12,824 nucleotides of DNA, taken from NCBI GenBank assembly GCA_021812265.1, contig JAKAOI010000018.1, positions 1 through 12,824 of the forward strand, read 5' to 3'. Below, piece after piece: positions 1 through 4,945 of this stretch. The translations under genes and the position numbers were made by a program. The stretch comes from Chloroflexota bacterium (GTDB taxonomy: Bacteria > Chloroflexota > Ktedonobacteria > Ktedonobacterales > JACDGC01). The notes under the pieces were generated by a model. It was not told the DNA's origin and did no database searches. It was given only the letters and a program-made list of their open reading frames with translations. Each line of letters opens with the position of its first letter. Within the stretch, counting starts at the first letter, position 1.

Positions 1-1
1 A

Positions 2-118
2 TATGAATTAAATTGGGCAGAACATGAATGTAGTGATGGCAGTCATAATGTATTTTTTGATATATTAGGTCCAATAATACCGGAACCACCTTTAATGTGG
101 TGGGCGCCAGCTTGTTAG
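2..118 (+). CDS. C-terminal fragment of an unknown protein, cut by the left window edge
   Basis: An open frame enters from the left edge and stops at TAG (116-118), giving 38 residues. The tail is acidic at first (ELNWAEHECSDG), then hydrophobic and rich in Pro and Trp, ending IPEPPLMWWAPAC with a C-terminal Cys. No start codon is visible in frame, so the gene begins outside the window. I do not recognise a family. The Cys/Trp/Pro-rich end could belong to a small secreted protein or a peptide precursor, but nothing in the fragment proves this. A hairpin follows 20 bases downstream, and two small membrane-protein genes lie on the same strand. Base composition is AT-rich like those neighbours and unlike the rest of the window. 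It could still be a chance open frame, though 38 codons without a stop in AT-rich DNA and an idiosyncratic composition favour coding. Confidence 0.4.
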   Translation, partial: YELNWAEHECSDGSHNVFFDILGPIIPEPPLMWWAPAC

Positions 119-137
119 CATTTTTTTGAATACTAAG

Positions 138-176
138 TTTAGAGTCTTTTATCTCTAAAAGATTAAAGACTCTAAA
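138..176 (+). terminator. Perfect 12-bp hairpin after the first reading frame, possible terminator
   Basis: TTTAGAGTCTTT (138-149) pairs perfectly with AAAGACTCTAAA (165-176). The loop contains a further small ATCT/AGAT pairing. The nearest T-run on the + strand (191-197) begins about 14 bases after the stem, which is late for a classical intrinsic terminator. It may therefore be a weak terminator, an RNA-stabilising hairpin, or a regulatory structure in the leader of the following gene, whose start is 44 bases downstream. Confidence 0.5.
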
Positions 177-219
177 TATCAATCATATTATTTTTTTAAT
201 CAAGAAAGGTAATATTGCC

Positions 220-522
220 ATGAGTTTGCAAAACACTTTCATCATTGCAGCGCAATCTACAAGTGAACAAGTATATCTTGTATTATCAACCATTTTTTTT
301 ATTTTGCTCTCAGGATTTTGGGGAATATTTTCTTTAGCAGTTATACTGCGTTTGCGCGTCATTCATCAAATGAAAATACAGCCAACTTCACGGTTTATGA
401 AAGGATTATTGAGTTCCGGCTATCTCCATACAATAACAACGTGGAGCATAGCAGCTGTGATTAGTTTCACCACGTTTGTATATCTGCTTTATACGGCTAT
501 TTTTTTGCATTGGACTATTTAG
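220..522 (+). CDS. Small two-helix membrane protein, unknown function
   Basis: 100 residues. Two hydrophobic segments are clear, about residues 19-43 and 72-95. They are separated by a basic loop (R44, R46, K52, R58, K61) that should lie in the cytoplasm, with both ends outside. There is no cleavable signal sequence, no lipobox and no Cys. The start ATG is supported by AAGAAAGG at 202-209, about ten bases upstream. I do not recognise the family. A second two-helix protein of similar size follows 77 bases downstream on the same strand, so the pair may be one unit. Candidates such as immunity proteins, holin-like proteins or pilin-like components cannot be distinguished from the sequence. Codon use is AT-rich (many ATA, TTA, TTT), matching the flanking frames but not the genes from 1430 onward. 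Confidence 0.7.
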   Translation: MSLQNTFIIAAQSTSEQVYLVLSTIFFILLSGFWGIFSLAVILRLRVIHQMKIQPTSRFMKGLLSSGYLHTITTWSIAAVISFTTFVYLLYTAIFLHWTI

Positions 523-599
523 TATATTTCAAGATATATAGATAAAAACACACAGCGCTGCAGAAAAAATTGAATAACATACAAAAAGTGAGAGATCTC

Positions 600-854
600 A
601 TGCATACAATGTTTTTAGCGGCTCCATTTCAATTAGAAAATTGGATTGATCTTACATCATTAGCCATAATAATTTTAATTCCGTTTATATCTCTTATATG
701 GTTCGATATAAGGCGCAGACAAGGTAAATACTCAAAAGATGTTATCGGTATTGAGATACTTGGTGTGATAGTATTAATAGTATGCTTTATTTTAGTTGGT
801 GTCACCTACTACCATGTAATTACCGGAAAATATTTGATAGGTCCGGGGTTTTAA
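600..854 (+). CDS. Small two-helix membrane protein, unknown function
   Basis: 84 residues from ATG at 600. An in-frame TTG at 570 would add ten residues, but it has no ribosome-binding site, whereas GTGAGAG (588-594) sits just before ATG 600. Hydrophobic segments lie at about residues 17-36 and 49-70, joined by a strongly basic loop (RRRQGKYSKD, 38-47) that should face the cytoplasm. The short C-terminus (HVITGKYLIGPGF) should lie outside. The topology is the same as in the preceding small protein, though I see no sequence identity worth claiming between them. No family is recognised. It ends about 95 bases before the promoter-like sequence of the cobalamin riboswitch, and I see no convincing terminator between them. 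Confidence 0.65.
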   Translation: MHTMFLAAPFQLENWIDLTSLAIIILIPFISLIWFDIRRRQGKYSKDVIGIEILGVIVLIVCFILVGVTYYHVITGKYLIGPGF

Positions 855-949
855 CATACAAAAAGGATATGAGAGCATAAACAGAGACGCAATAGGCAAA
901 TCTAGCGATCACCCCGCAGAGCGCCTATATATCCGAATTTTTTCACTCA

Positions 950-979
950 TTGACATGAGCTGCATTTCTGAGATATTGT
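950..979 (+). promoter_or_regulatory. Putative sigma-70-type promoter for the cobalamin riboswitch transcript
   Basis: TTGACA (950-955) is a perfect -35 match. The best -10 candidates are TATTGT (974-979, 18-base spacing) or GATATT (972-977, 16-base spacing), each 4 of 6 matches. Transcription would begin at about 985, shortly before riboswitch stem P1 opens at 1020. The placement supports the call; the -10 is weak. Confidence 0.45.
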
Positions 980-1019
980 GTATATGTTATTACTGCGCAG
1001 GCAGCAAAATAGTTTTTTC

Positions 1020-1266
1020 GCGTTCGGCGCAAACAACACACAGATGTTGTGGGAAGCCGGTGAAATTCCGGCGTGGACGCGCCACTGTAACCGATTTATA
1101 TGCGTTCTCTTATTTATAAGCGCACATATATTGCCGCAAAACGCGGCGCATACTGCTCTTGTAAAAGCCACTGCCATTGGCGGGAAGGCTGAACGTATTG
1201 CGCGCACCGTGTTGTATACACACCATAGTTCCGCGCAAATCGGAAGCCAGGAGACCGGCCGAACGC
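1020..1266 (+). ncRNA. Cobalamin (B12) riboswitch aptamer
   Basis: The conserved blocks occur in order. Closing stem P1 is GCGTTCGGC (1020-1028) with GCCGAACGC (1258-1266), nine perfect pairs. It is followed by GGGAAGCCGGTGAAATTCCG, then GCCACTGTAAC (1081-1091), then a second GCCACTG and CGGGAAGG block, and finally the B12 box AGCCAGGAGACCGGCC (1245-1260), which matches the family consensus at every position. CCGATTT (1091-1097) pairs with AAATCGG (1237-1243). This RNA class binds adenosylcobalamin or other cobalamins and usually switches off B12 uptake or synthesis genes. It precedes a BtuF-like gene, and a Rho-independent hairpin follows directly, so control is probably by premature termination when cobalamin is bound. 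Confidence 0.95.
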
Positions 1267-1317
1267 ATCAGCTCAGGTCCCTCGCGCCAAGGGGAGAAGA
1301 GTTCACAAGATTTGTGC

Positions 1318-1354
1318 GCCCTTTTCTCGTTTTTTAGAGAAAAGGGCTTTTTTT
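1318..1354 (+). terminator. Riboswitch expression-platform terminator
   Basis: GCCCTTTTCTC (1318-1328) pairs perfectly with GAGAAAAGGGC (1337-1347). The loop is eight bases and seven Ts follow (1348-1354). It lies 51 bases after the aptamer and 75 bases before the start codon of the binding-protein gene, the expected place for a transcriptional off-switch. The antiterminator partner is not obvious by eye; the purine-rich stretch at 1291-1300 is a candidate. Confidence 0.9.
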
Positions 1355-1429
1355 CTGCGCAGAAATAACCTATTTTACTATATTTCTATGCGCTGCTGGC
1401 GCCGGCGCAGTGTAAGAAAGGCAAACAAA

Positions 1430-2398
1430 ATGCGCAAATCTACGCATACGTTGATTGCGGCGCTGCTTACTGCGCTCACCCTCCTTGCAGCTTGCAGCTC
1501 GCAGTCTGCTCCATCCAATAATTCAACAACATCAAACACTCCGCTTATTACAAAAGACGCAAACGGAACCGCTATCGTCATTCCTGCGCAAAAACCGATG
1601 CGTATTGTATCGCTTGGCGCTACCGACAGTGAAATTTTGGGAGCCATCGTCAACCCGGATCGCGTTGTTGGTGTAGACTATTATACCGATTACCCGACAA
1701 CGCTAACCAGTAAAACGAAGGTAAGCGATGTAAACGGCAACTATAACGTAGAAGCCATCATTGGCCTGCAGCCAGATTTGGTGTTAAGTTTTGGCGGTGA
1801 AACCGCTACCACCGATAAGCAATTGGAACAATCAAACATCAATGTGGTTGATTTGCCGGCAGGCGATATCACCGAATCACTTTTGGAAATCCGCTTGGTC
1901 GGACAATTAACTCACGACACAACAAAAGCCGACGCGCTGGTCAGCTCTATGCAGCAAACTATTACTACCGTAAAATCCGAAGTCGCGAATCTTCCTAAAA
2001 AAACCGTATATATGGAAGTTGATTACAGCACCCCCGGTAAACCATATGTGTTCGGCCAAGGATCTTTTGGCGATCAACTCATAGCTATCGCCAACGGAAT
2101 AAATATTTTTGGTGGCAATTCCTCCGGCGGCGGCTACCCGCAGGTTACGGATGAAGCGGTTATTGCGCAAAATCCCCAAGTCATTATTTTAACGGAAGAT
2201 CCCAACTACGGCGGCAATCCTTCTTTGGTGTACACTCGCCAAGGTTGGGGCAATGTTGCTGCGGTACAAAGCAAATCAGTGTACAGCATTCCGTCAGACC
2301 TTATGCAGCGGCCCGGCCCACGAATTGTGCTGGGATTAGAGATGCTGGCGCATGATATGTATCCCAATCAGGTTCCCGCGCCCACAACAAACGGATAA
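1430..2398 (+). CDS. btuF: Cobalamin ABC transporter substrate-binding lipoprotein (BtuF-like)
   Basis: 322 residues. I chose ATG 1430 rather than the in-frame ATG 1388 because AAGAAAGG lies at 1414-1421. From 1430 the protein also begins with a proper lipoprotein signal: basic MRK, a hydrophobic core and lipobox LAAC, with lipidated Cys22. A Ser/Asn/Thr-rich linker follows. The rest is a periplasmic-binding-protein fold of the FecCD/BtuF class (Peripla_BP_2): RIVSLGATDSEILGAI, then VVGVDYYTDYP, then NVEAIIGLQPDLVLSF in the N-lobe; a long connecting helix (ESLLEIRLVGQLTHDTTKAD); then YPQVTDEAVIAQNPQVIIL and WGNVAAVQSKSVYSIPSDLM in the C-lobe. It should bind an extracellular corrinoid and hand it to a BtuCD-type importer. 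The upstream B12 riboswitch makes cobalamin the likely ligand over a siderophore. No permease or ATPase gene follows, and a terminator closes the unit. Confidence 0.88.
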   Translation: MRKSTHTLIAALLTALTLLAACSSQSAPSNNSTTSNTPLITKDANGTAIVIPAQKPMRIVSLGATDSEILGAIVNPDRVVGVDYYTDYPTTLTSKTKVSDVNGNYNVEAIIGLQPDLVLSFGGETATTDKQLEQSNINVVDLPAGDITESLLEIRLVGQLTHDTTKADALVSSMQQTITTVKSEVANLPKKTVYMEVDYSTPGKPYVFGQGSFGDQLIAIANGINIFGGNSSGGGYPQVTDEAVIAQNPQVIILTEDPNYGGNPSLVYTRQGWGNVAAVQSKSVYSIPSDLMQRPGPRIVLGLEMLAHDMYPNQVPAPTTNG

Positions 2399-2427
2399 TT
2401 TTGCTCTCATCAGAAAAACACACTACA

Positions 2428-2469
2428 CTTGCGCAAACGCTGCATAATACAGTTTTTGCGCAAGTTTTT
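2428..2469 (+). terminator. Rho-independent terminator of the BtuF-like gene
   Basis: CTTGCGCAAA (2428-2437) pairs perfectly with TTTGCGCAAG (2455-2464), with an inner CTG/CAG pairing and five Ts directly after (2465-2469). It starts 30 bases after the stop codon, so the riboswitch-controlled transcript appears to carry a single gene. Confidence 0.85.
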
Positions 2470-2499
2470 AGCAGATTTTTGCGCCGCGCATACATACCT

Positions 2500-2632
2500 A
2501 GGACTTTCGCTTGAAAGAAAAGCATGGTTCTCGTATCCGAAACAAAGGGAGGTCTGGGAACACCCCAGAACCCCGTACAAGGGGCATTGCCCCTTGTATA
2601 TCCCCGATTTTCCATGCTGCAGCGAAAGTCCT
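2500..2632 (+). repeat. Structured dispersed repeat, copy 1 (133 bases, terminal inverted repeats)
   Basis: The ends are perfect 12-base inverted repeats, AGGACTTTCGCT (2500-2511) and AGCGAAAGTCCT (2621-2632). A second arm, AGCATGG (2521-2527), pairs with CCATGCT (2612-2618). Inside are two hairpins: CTGGG/CCCAG within 2551-2572, and TACAAGGGGC (2576-2585) with GCCCCTTGTA (2589-2598). The element can fold into a multibranched structure closed by its ends. It lies in the convergent region between the BtuF-like gene and yraN. Copies 2 (3305-3438) and 3 (7525-7658) are in the same orientation. It has no coding capacity and I see no clear target-site duplication. It could be a MITE-like mobile element or an intergenic structured RNA. 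Confidence 0.85.
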
Positions 2633-2702
2633 GATAACGTACTATAGCGCTGTGGTGAAACTGTTTTTTGCGCGCGGTTTCATCGCTCCGAAAATCGGCG
2701 CG

Positions 2703-3098
2703 CTAACCAAACGCATCCGATTCAGAAACCGCGTTCTGGAATATTTCTATCTGCGGCGCGGCGCCGGCTAACGTAACACACACAACATCAATACGCCACG
2801 GAATATCTTCGCTGCCGGTCAGCAAAAGATACTCGCGCGCGCTGTTTATCAGCCGCAGCTTTACGCGCGGGGTTATCGCCGCAGCCGCGCCGCCGTAACA
2901 ATGAGATCTGCGTGTTTTCACCTCTACAAATATCATTTCGTTCCCATCATACGCAATTAAATCTATTTGCCCATGCGGGGTGCGCACATTGCGAATAATA
3001 TTTACGCAGCCGCGCCGCAAAAGCTCATCGGCGGCCAGCGTTTCACCCACGGCGCCAAGCCGCTGCCGATCATTCGGCCCTTTCAGCGCATGCGTCAT
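2703..3098 (-). CDS. yraN: YraN family (UPF0102) endonuclease-like protein
   Basis: 131 residues, the usual family length. The family hallmark is complete: GAVGETLAADELLRRG near the N-terminus with E19, then IIRNVRTPHGQIDLIAYDG with D46, then IFVEVKTRRS with E59 and K61. The spaced E, D and E-x-K residues form the restriction-endonuclease-like metal site of this family. Its cellular role is not firmly established; members are thought to act on branched or damaged DNA. The start ATG has GGGAA about seven bases upstream. That start overlaps the TAA of a short upstream open frame (see findings). The gene stands alone on this strand and is bracketed by two copies of the structured repeat. Confidence 0.93.
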   Translation of the reverse strand: MTHALKGPNDRQRLGAVGETLAADELLRRGCVNIIRNVRTPHGQIDLIAYDGNEMIFVEVKTRRSHCYGGAAAAITPRVKLRLINSAREYLLLTGSEDIPWRIDVVCVTLAGAAPQIEIFQNAVSESDAFG

Positions 3099-3304
3099 TA
3101 AAGGTTCCCAAAACCTTTCCGATATTCAAAATTTATAGGAGTTTTCTCTGCAGCAGATACCGCACGCTTGGCGCCAATTGCGGCGATAGAAATACCCAAA
3201 ATATAGTACTTTTCCCGATATTTTTCAGGTAATTCTTATCTGTTCGGCATATGTTAATTTGTGTATCATGAATAGAGCAGAGCAGCAATGGGAGCATTCT
3301 TCCT

Positions 3305-3438
3305 AGAACTTTCGCTTGAAAGAGAAGCGCATGGTTCTCGTATCTGCAACAAAGGGAGGTCTGGGAACACCCCAGAACCCCGTACAAGGGCGGCGCCCCT
3401 TGTACATCCCCAATGTTCCATGCTGCAGCGAAAGTCCT
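3305..3438 (+). repeat. Structured dispersed repeat, copy 2 (134 bases)
   Basis: Nearly identical to copy 1 over its length. Differences are a two-base insertion before ATGG (3331), a one-base change in hairpin-loop length, and a few substitutions. The terminal inverted repeats are AGAACTTTCGCT (3305-3316) and AGCGAAAGTCCT (3427-3438), with one mismatch. The CTGGG/CCCAG and TACAAGGG/CCCTTGTA hairpins are kept. This copy sits between the divergently transcribed yraN and lytic transglycosylase genes and ends 67 bases before the latter's start, so a pure terminator role is unlikely. Confidence 0.85.
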
Positions 3439-3504
3439 GCATCCAATAAAATTGAAGAATTTTTTCATATTTAACGCGCCGGGCAGTCAAAGGAATTATC
3501 AAAT

Positions 3505-4599
3505 ATGCAGCAACGCTTCAACCAAATGCAAACATTTCTCCACTCGATATCTTCAAAGATACGCAGTTCAATAGTGATTCGCAATTTTGCAGCGCTTTCC
3601 CTCGGCGCTAAATCGGCAATATTGCTTACAGGGGGCGCTGTGGCGCTTTCCGTCGCGTTGGTAGCGTCTTTTACGCTGCATCCTGCAGCAAAGCAGCAAA
3701 TAGCTGCCAGCGCCATTCCTACAGCAACTCAAATACAAGTTTTTACCGCTATTCCTACAGTTGCTCCCACATTCACTGCAACGCCATTACCCACAGCAAC
3801 ACCACGACCCAAACCTACCGCAACACCAATACCTAAACCGCTGCCGGTGCCTTCCTCGCCGCCGCCACCGCCACATGCGCCGCCGCCAATTCCCTCGCCA
3901 ACAGCTACCCCTATTCCGCCTACACCGCTGCCCACAGCAACACCGGCCGCGCAGCCGACAAACCCGCCGGGATCTTCTACCCCGTGCAATGGCGGAATCT
4001 GCCCAACGCCGACACCCGCCGCGCCCACTGCGACTCCAATGCCCACAGCCACGCCAGGCCCATGTCAATCCGGCGGCGCGCCATATTACATAACGCCAAC
4101 AGCAACGCCTACAACTCAAGAAATAAGCCAAGATATCAGTACTGCAGCCACCCAATATTCCATCCCGGCAAATTTAGAAGACGCAATTGCTTGGCAAGAA
4201 TCGGGATGGCAGCCCAATATTGTATCGTGCGACGGCGGCGTAGGACTGCTGCAAATTATGGCGCCGACACAATCGTGGCTGAACCAATATTACAATACAG
4301 GATATGACGCCGGAAACGCGCAAGGCGGGGCATACCTTGGCGCGCAATACATCAGCTATTTTTACCAATTCTACACCAATTATGTTGCGCAAAATTACCC
4401 CGGCTACTGCTCCGGTAATATATGCAATTGGGACACCGTTTGGCCCGGCGCTTCAGATGGAGCAACGATACGCGATATTGTTATCAGCGTTTATAACGAA
4501 GGAGCCGGAACCATGGGACAATATGGCATTACCAACTGGTGGTATGTAAATGATGTGCTGCAGTGGTATCACACCATGTATGGCGGCAGTGGCAATTAA
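3505..4599 (+). CDS. Membrane-anchored lytic transglycosylase (SLT domain) with Pro/Thr-rich linker
   Basis: 364 residues; AAAGGAA (3489-3495) supports the ATG. Layout: a cytoplasmic N-terminus (~1-33); one transmembrane anchor (~36-58, AILLTGGAVALSVALVAS); a low-complexity Pro/Thr/Ala linker (~70-205) with many TATP units; and a C-terminal lysozyme-like SLT domain (~208-355). In that domain AIAWQESGW carries the likely catalytic Glu232, followed by the family motif GLLQI (247-251) and VYNEGAG (329-335), which replaces the usual AYNAG-type motif. Six Cys lie outside the membrane (161, 166, 187, 242, 302, 307) and may form disulfides. Such enzymes cleave the glycan strand of peptidoglycan, leaving 1,6-anhydro-MurNAc. 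The linker would let the domain reach the wall from the membrane. Function in remodelling, spore germination or DNA transfer cannot be told apart here. Confidence 0.85.
   Translation: MQQRFNQMQTFLHSISSKIRSSIVIRNFAALSLGAKSAILLTGGAVALSVALVASFTLHPAAKQQIAASAIPTATQIQVFTAIPTVAPTFTATPLPTATPRPKPTATPIPKPLPVPSSPPPPPHAPPPIPSPTATPIPPTPLPTATPAAQPTNPPGSSTPCNGGICPTPTPAAPTATPMPTATPGPCQSGGAPYYITPTATPTTQEISQDISTAATQYSIPANLEDAIAWQESGWQPNIVSCDGGVGLLQIMAPTQSWLNQYYNTGYDAGNAQGGAYLGAQYISYFYQFYTNYVAQNYPGYCSGNICNWDTVWPGASDGATIRDIVISVYNEGAGTMGQYGITNWWYVNDVLQWYHTMYGGSGN
3712..4128 (+). repeat. Degenerate tandem coding repeats (TATP-type Pro/Thr linker)
   Basis: The linker of the lytic transglycosylase repeats codon blocks such as CCTACAGCAACNCC encoding PTATP, broken by a proline run (SPPPPPPHAPPPIP). 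The skewed codons keep other frames open, producing long spurious frames on both strands. Linkers of this type are typical of secreted Chloroflexota proteins (inference). Confidence 0.75.
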
Positions 4600-4655
4600 A
4601 CGGAATATGCACTGAAAAAAACATACAATCAAACATAAAAATTTTAGGCTGTTCA

Positions 4656-4664
4656 TGTTACAAT
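4656..4664 (+). promoter_or_regulatory. Putative extended -10 promoter for the guanylyltransferase fusion
   Basis: TGTTACAAT (4656-4664) fits an extended -10 (TGn followed by TACAAT). No good -35 is present, as is usual for this promoter type. Transcription would begin near 4671, giving a leader of ~275 bases. Confidence 0.35.
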
Positions 4665-4688
4665 TAAAGAAGAAACTCCCAATGTCTC

Positions 4689-4703
4689 ATGTATCTGATA
4701 CAT
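4689..4703. promoter_or_regulatory. Palindrome just downstream of the putative promoter (operator or hairpin)
   Basis: ATGTATC T GATACAT is a perfect 7-1-7 inverted repeat. It would lie at about +20 of the transcript, suitable for a repressor site. I cannot assign a regulator family. Confidence 0.35.
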
Positions 4704-4865
4704 CTCTTTGCTGTGTCAGAACGCGCGCTCAATAATAGGCGCAGGTTTCACAAACGGCTAACCCGGAGTGAGCCGGCAGAACTTCAACAAATATGGCGCA
4801 TGTGGCTGCCTCTTCCGGCAAATATATTTTTCAGCGGTCCGGTAAAAACACTGCGCATGGCTATC

Positions 4866-4900
4866 TTTTGCCGCGCGCTTCTGATAAGGGAGCGGCAAAA
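4866..4900 (+). promoter_or_regulatory. Strong leader hairpin upstream of the guanylyltransferase fusion
   Basis: TTTTGCCGC (4866-4874) pairs perfectly with GCGGCAAAA (4892-4900), with a possible inner CTT/AAG pairing. It ends 45 bases before the start codon and has no T-run, so it is not a terminator. The rest of 4600-4945 contains smaller pairings, for example CGGCT/AGCCG and GGCAG/CTGCC around 4755-4810. The leader matches no riboswitch class I recognise. Confidence 0.4.
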
Positions 4901-4945
4901 CGGAAAGAACGGCGCAATGATCAGCGCCAGGAAAGAAGGCAGCGC

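Noticed and set aside
947..1368. Open frames on both strands over the cobalamin riboswitch
   Set aside because: They coincide with the conserved aptamer and terminator, have no ribosome-binding site, and encode low-complexity Cys/Arg-rich products.
1388..1429. Earlier in-frame ATG (1388) for the BtuF-like protein
   Set aside because: It would put 14 Arg-rich residues in front of a perfect lipoprotein signal; the ribosome-binding site fits ATG 1430.
2654..2684. Hairpin GGTGAAAC/GTTTCATC as terminator of yraN
   Set aside because: The stem is short, the loop is 15 bases, and no T-run follows on the minus strand.
2301..2771. Open frames on both strands across repeat copy 1
   Set aside because: Their translations follow the repeat and recur in part at copy 2; no start signals and no protein-like composition.
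2500..3438. CRISPR array or composite transposon
   Set aside because: The repeats are long, only two lie near each other with a gene between, there are no regular spacers, and no transposase is present.
3133..3502. Minus-strand frames across repeat copy 2
   Set aside because: Most of their length is repeat sequence, and they overlap the upstream region of the lytic transglycosylase gene.
3729..4155. Gly/Val-rich and Arg-rich frames opposite or shifted from the transglycosylase linker
   Set aside because: By-product of the repetitive PTATP codons; the + strand frame has a clear domain architecture.
4793..4945. N-terminal extension of the guanylyltransferase fusion from ATG 4793
   Set aside because: The extension is basic low-complexity sequence across the leader hairpin, and the canonical MKAVVMAGG start with a ribosome-binding site is at 4946.
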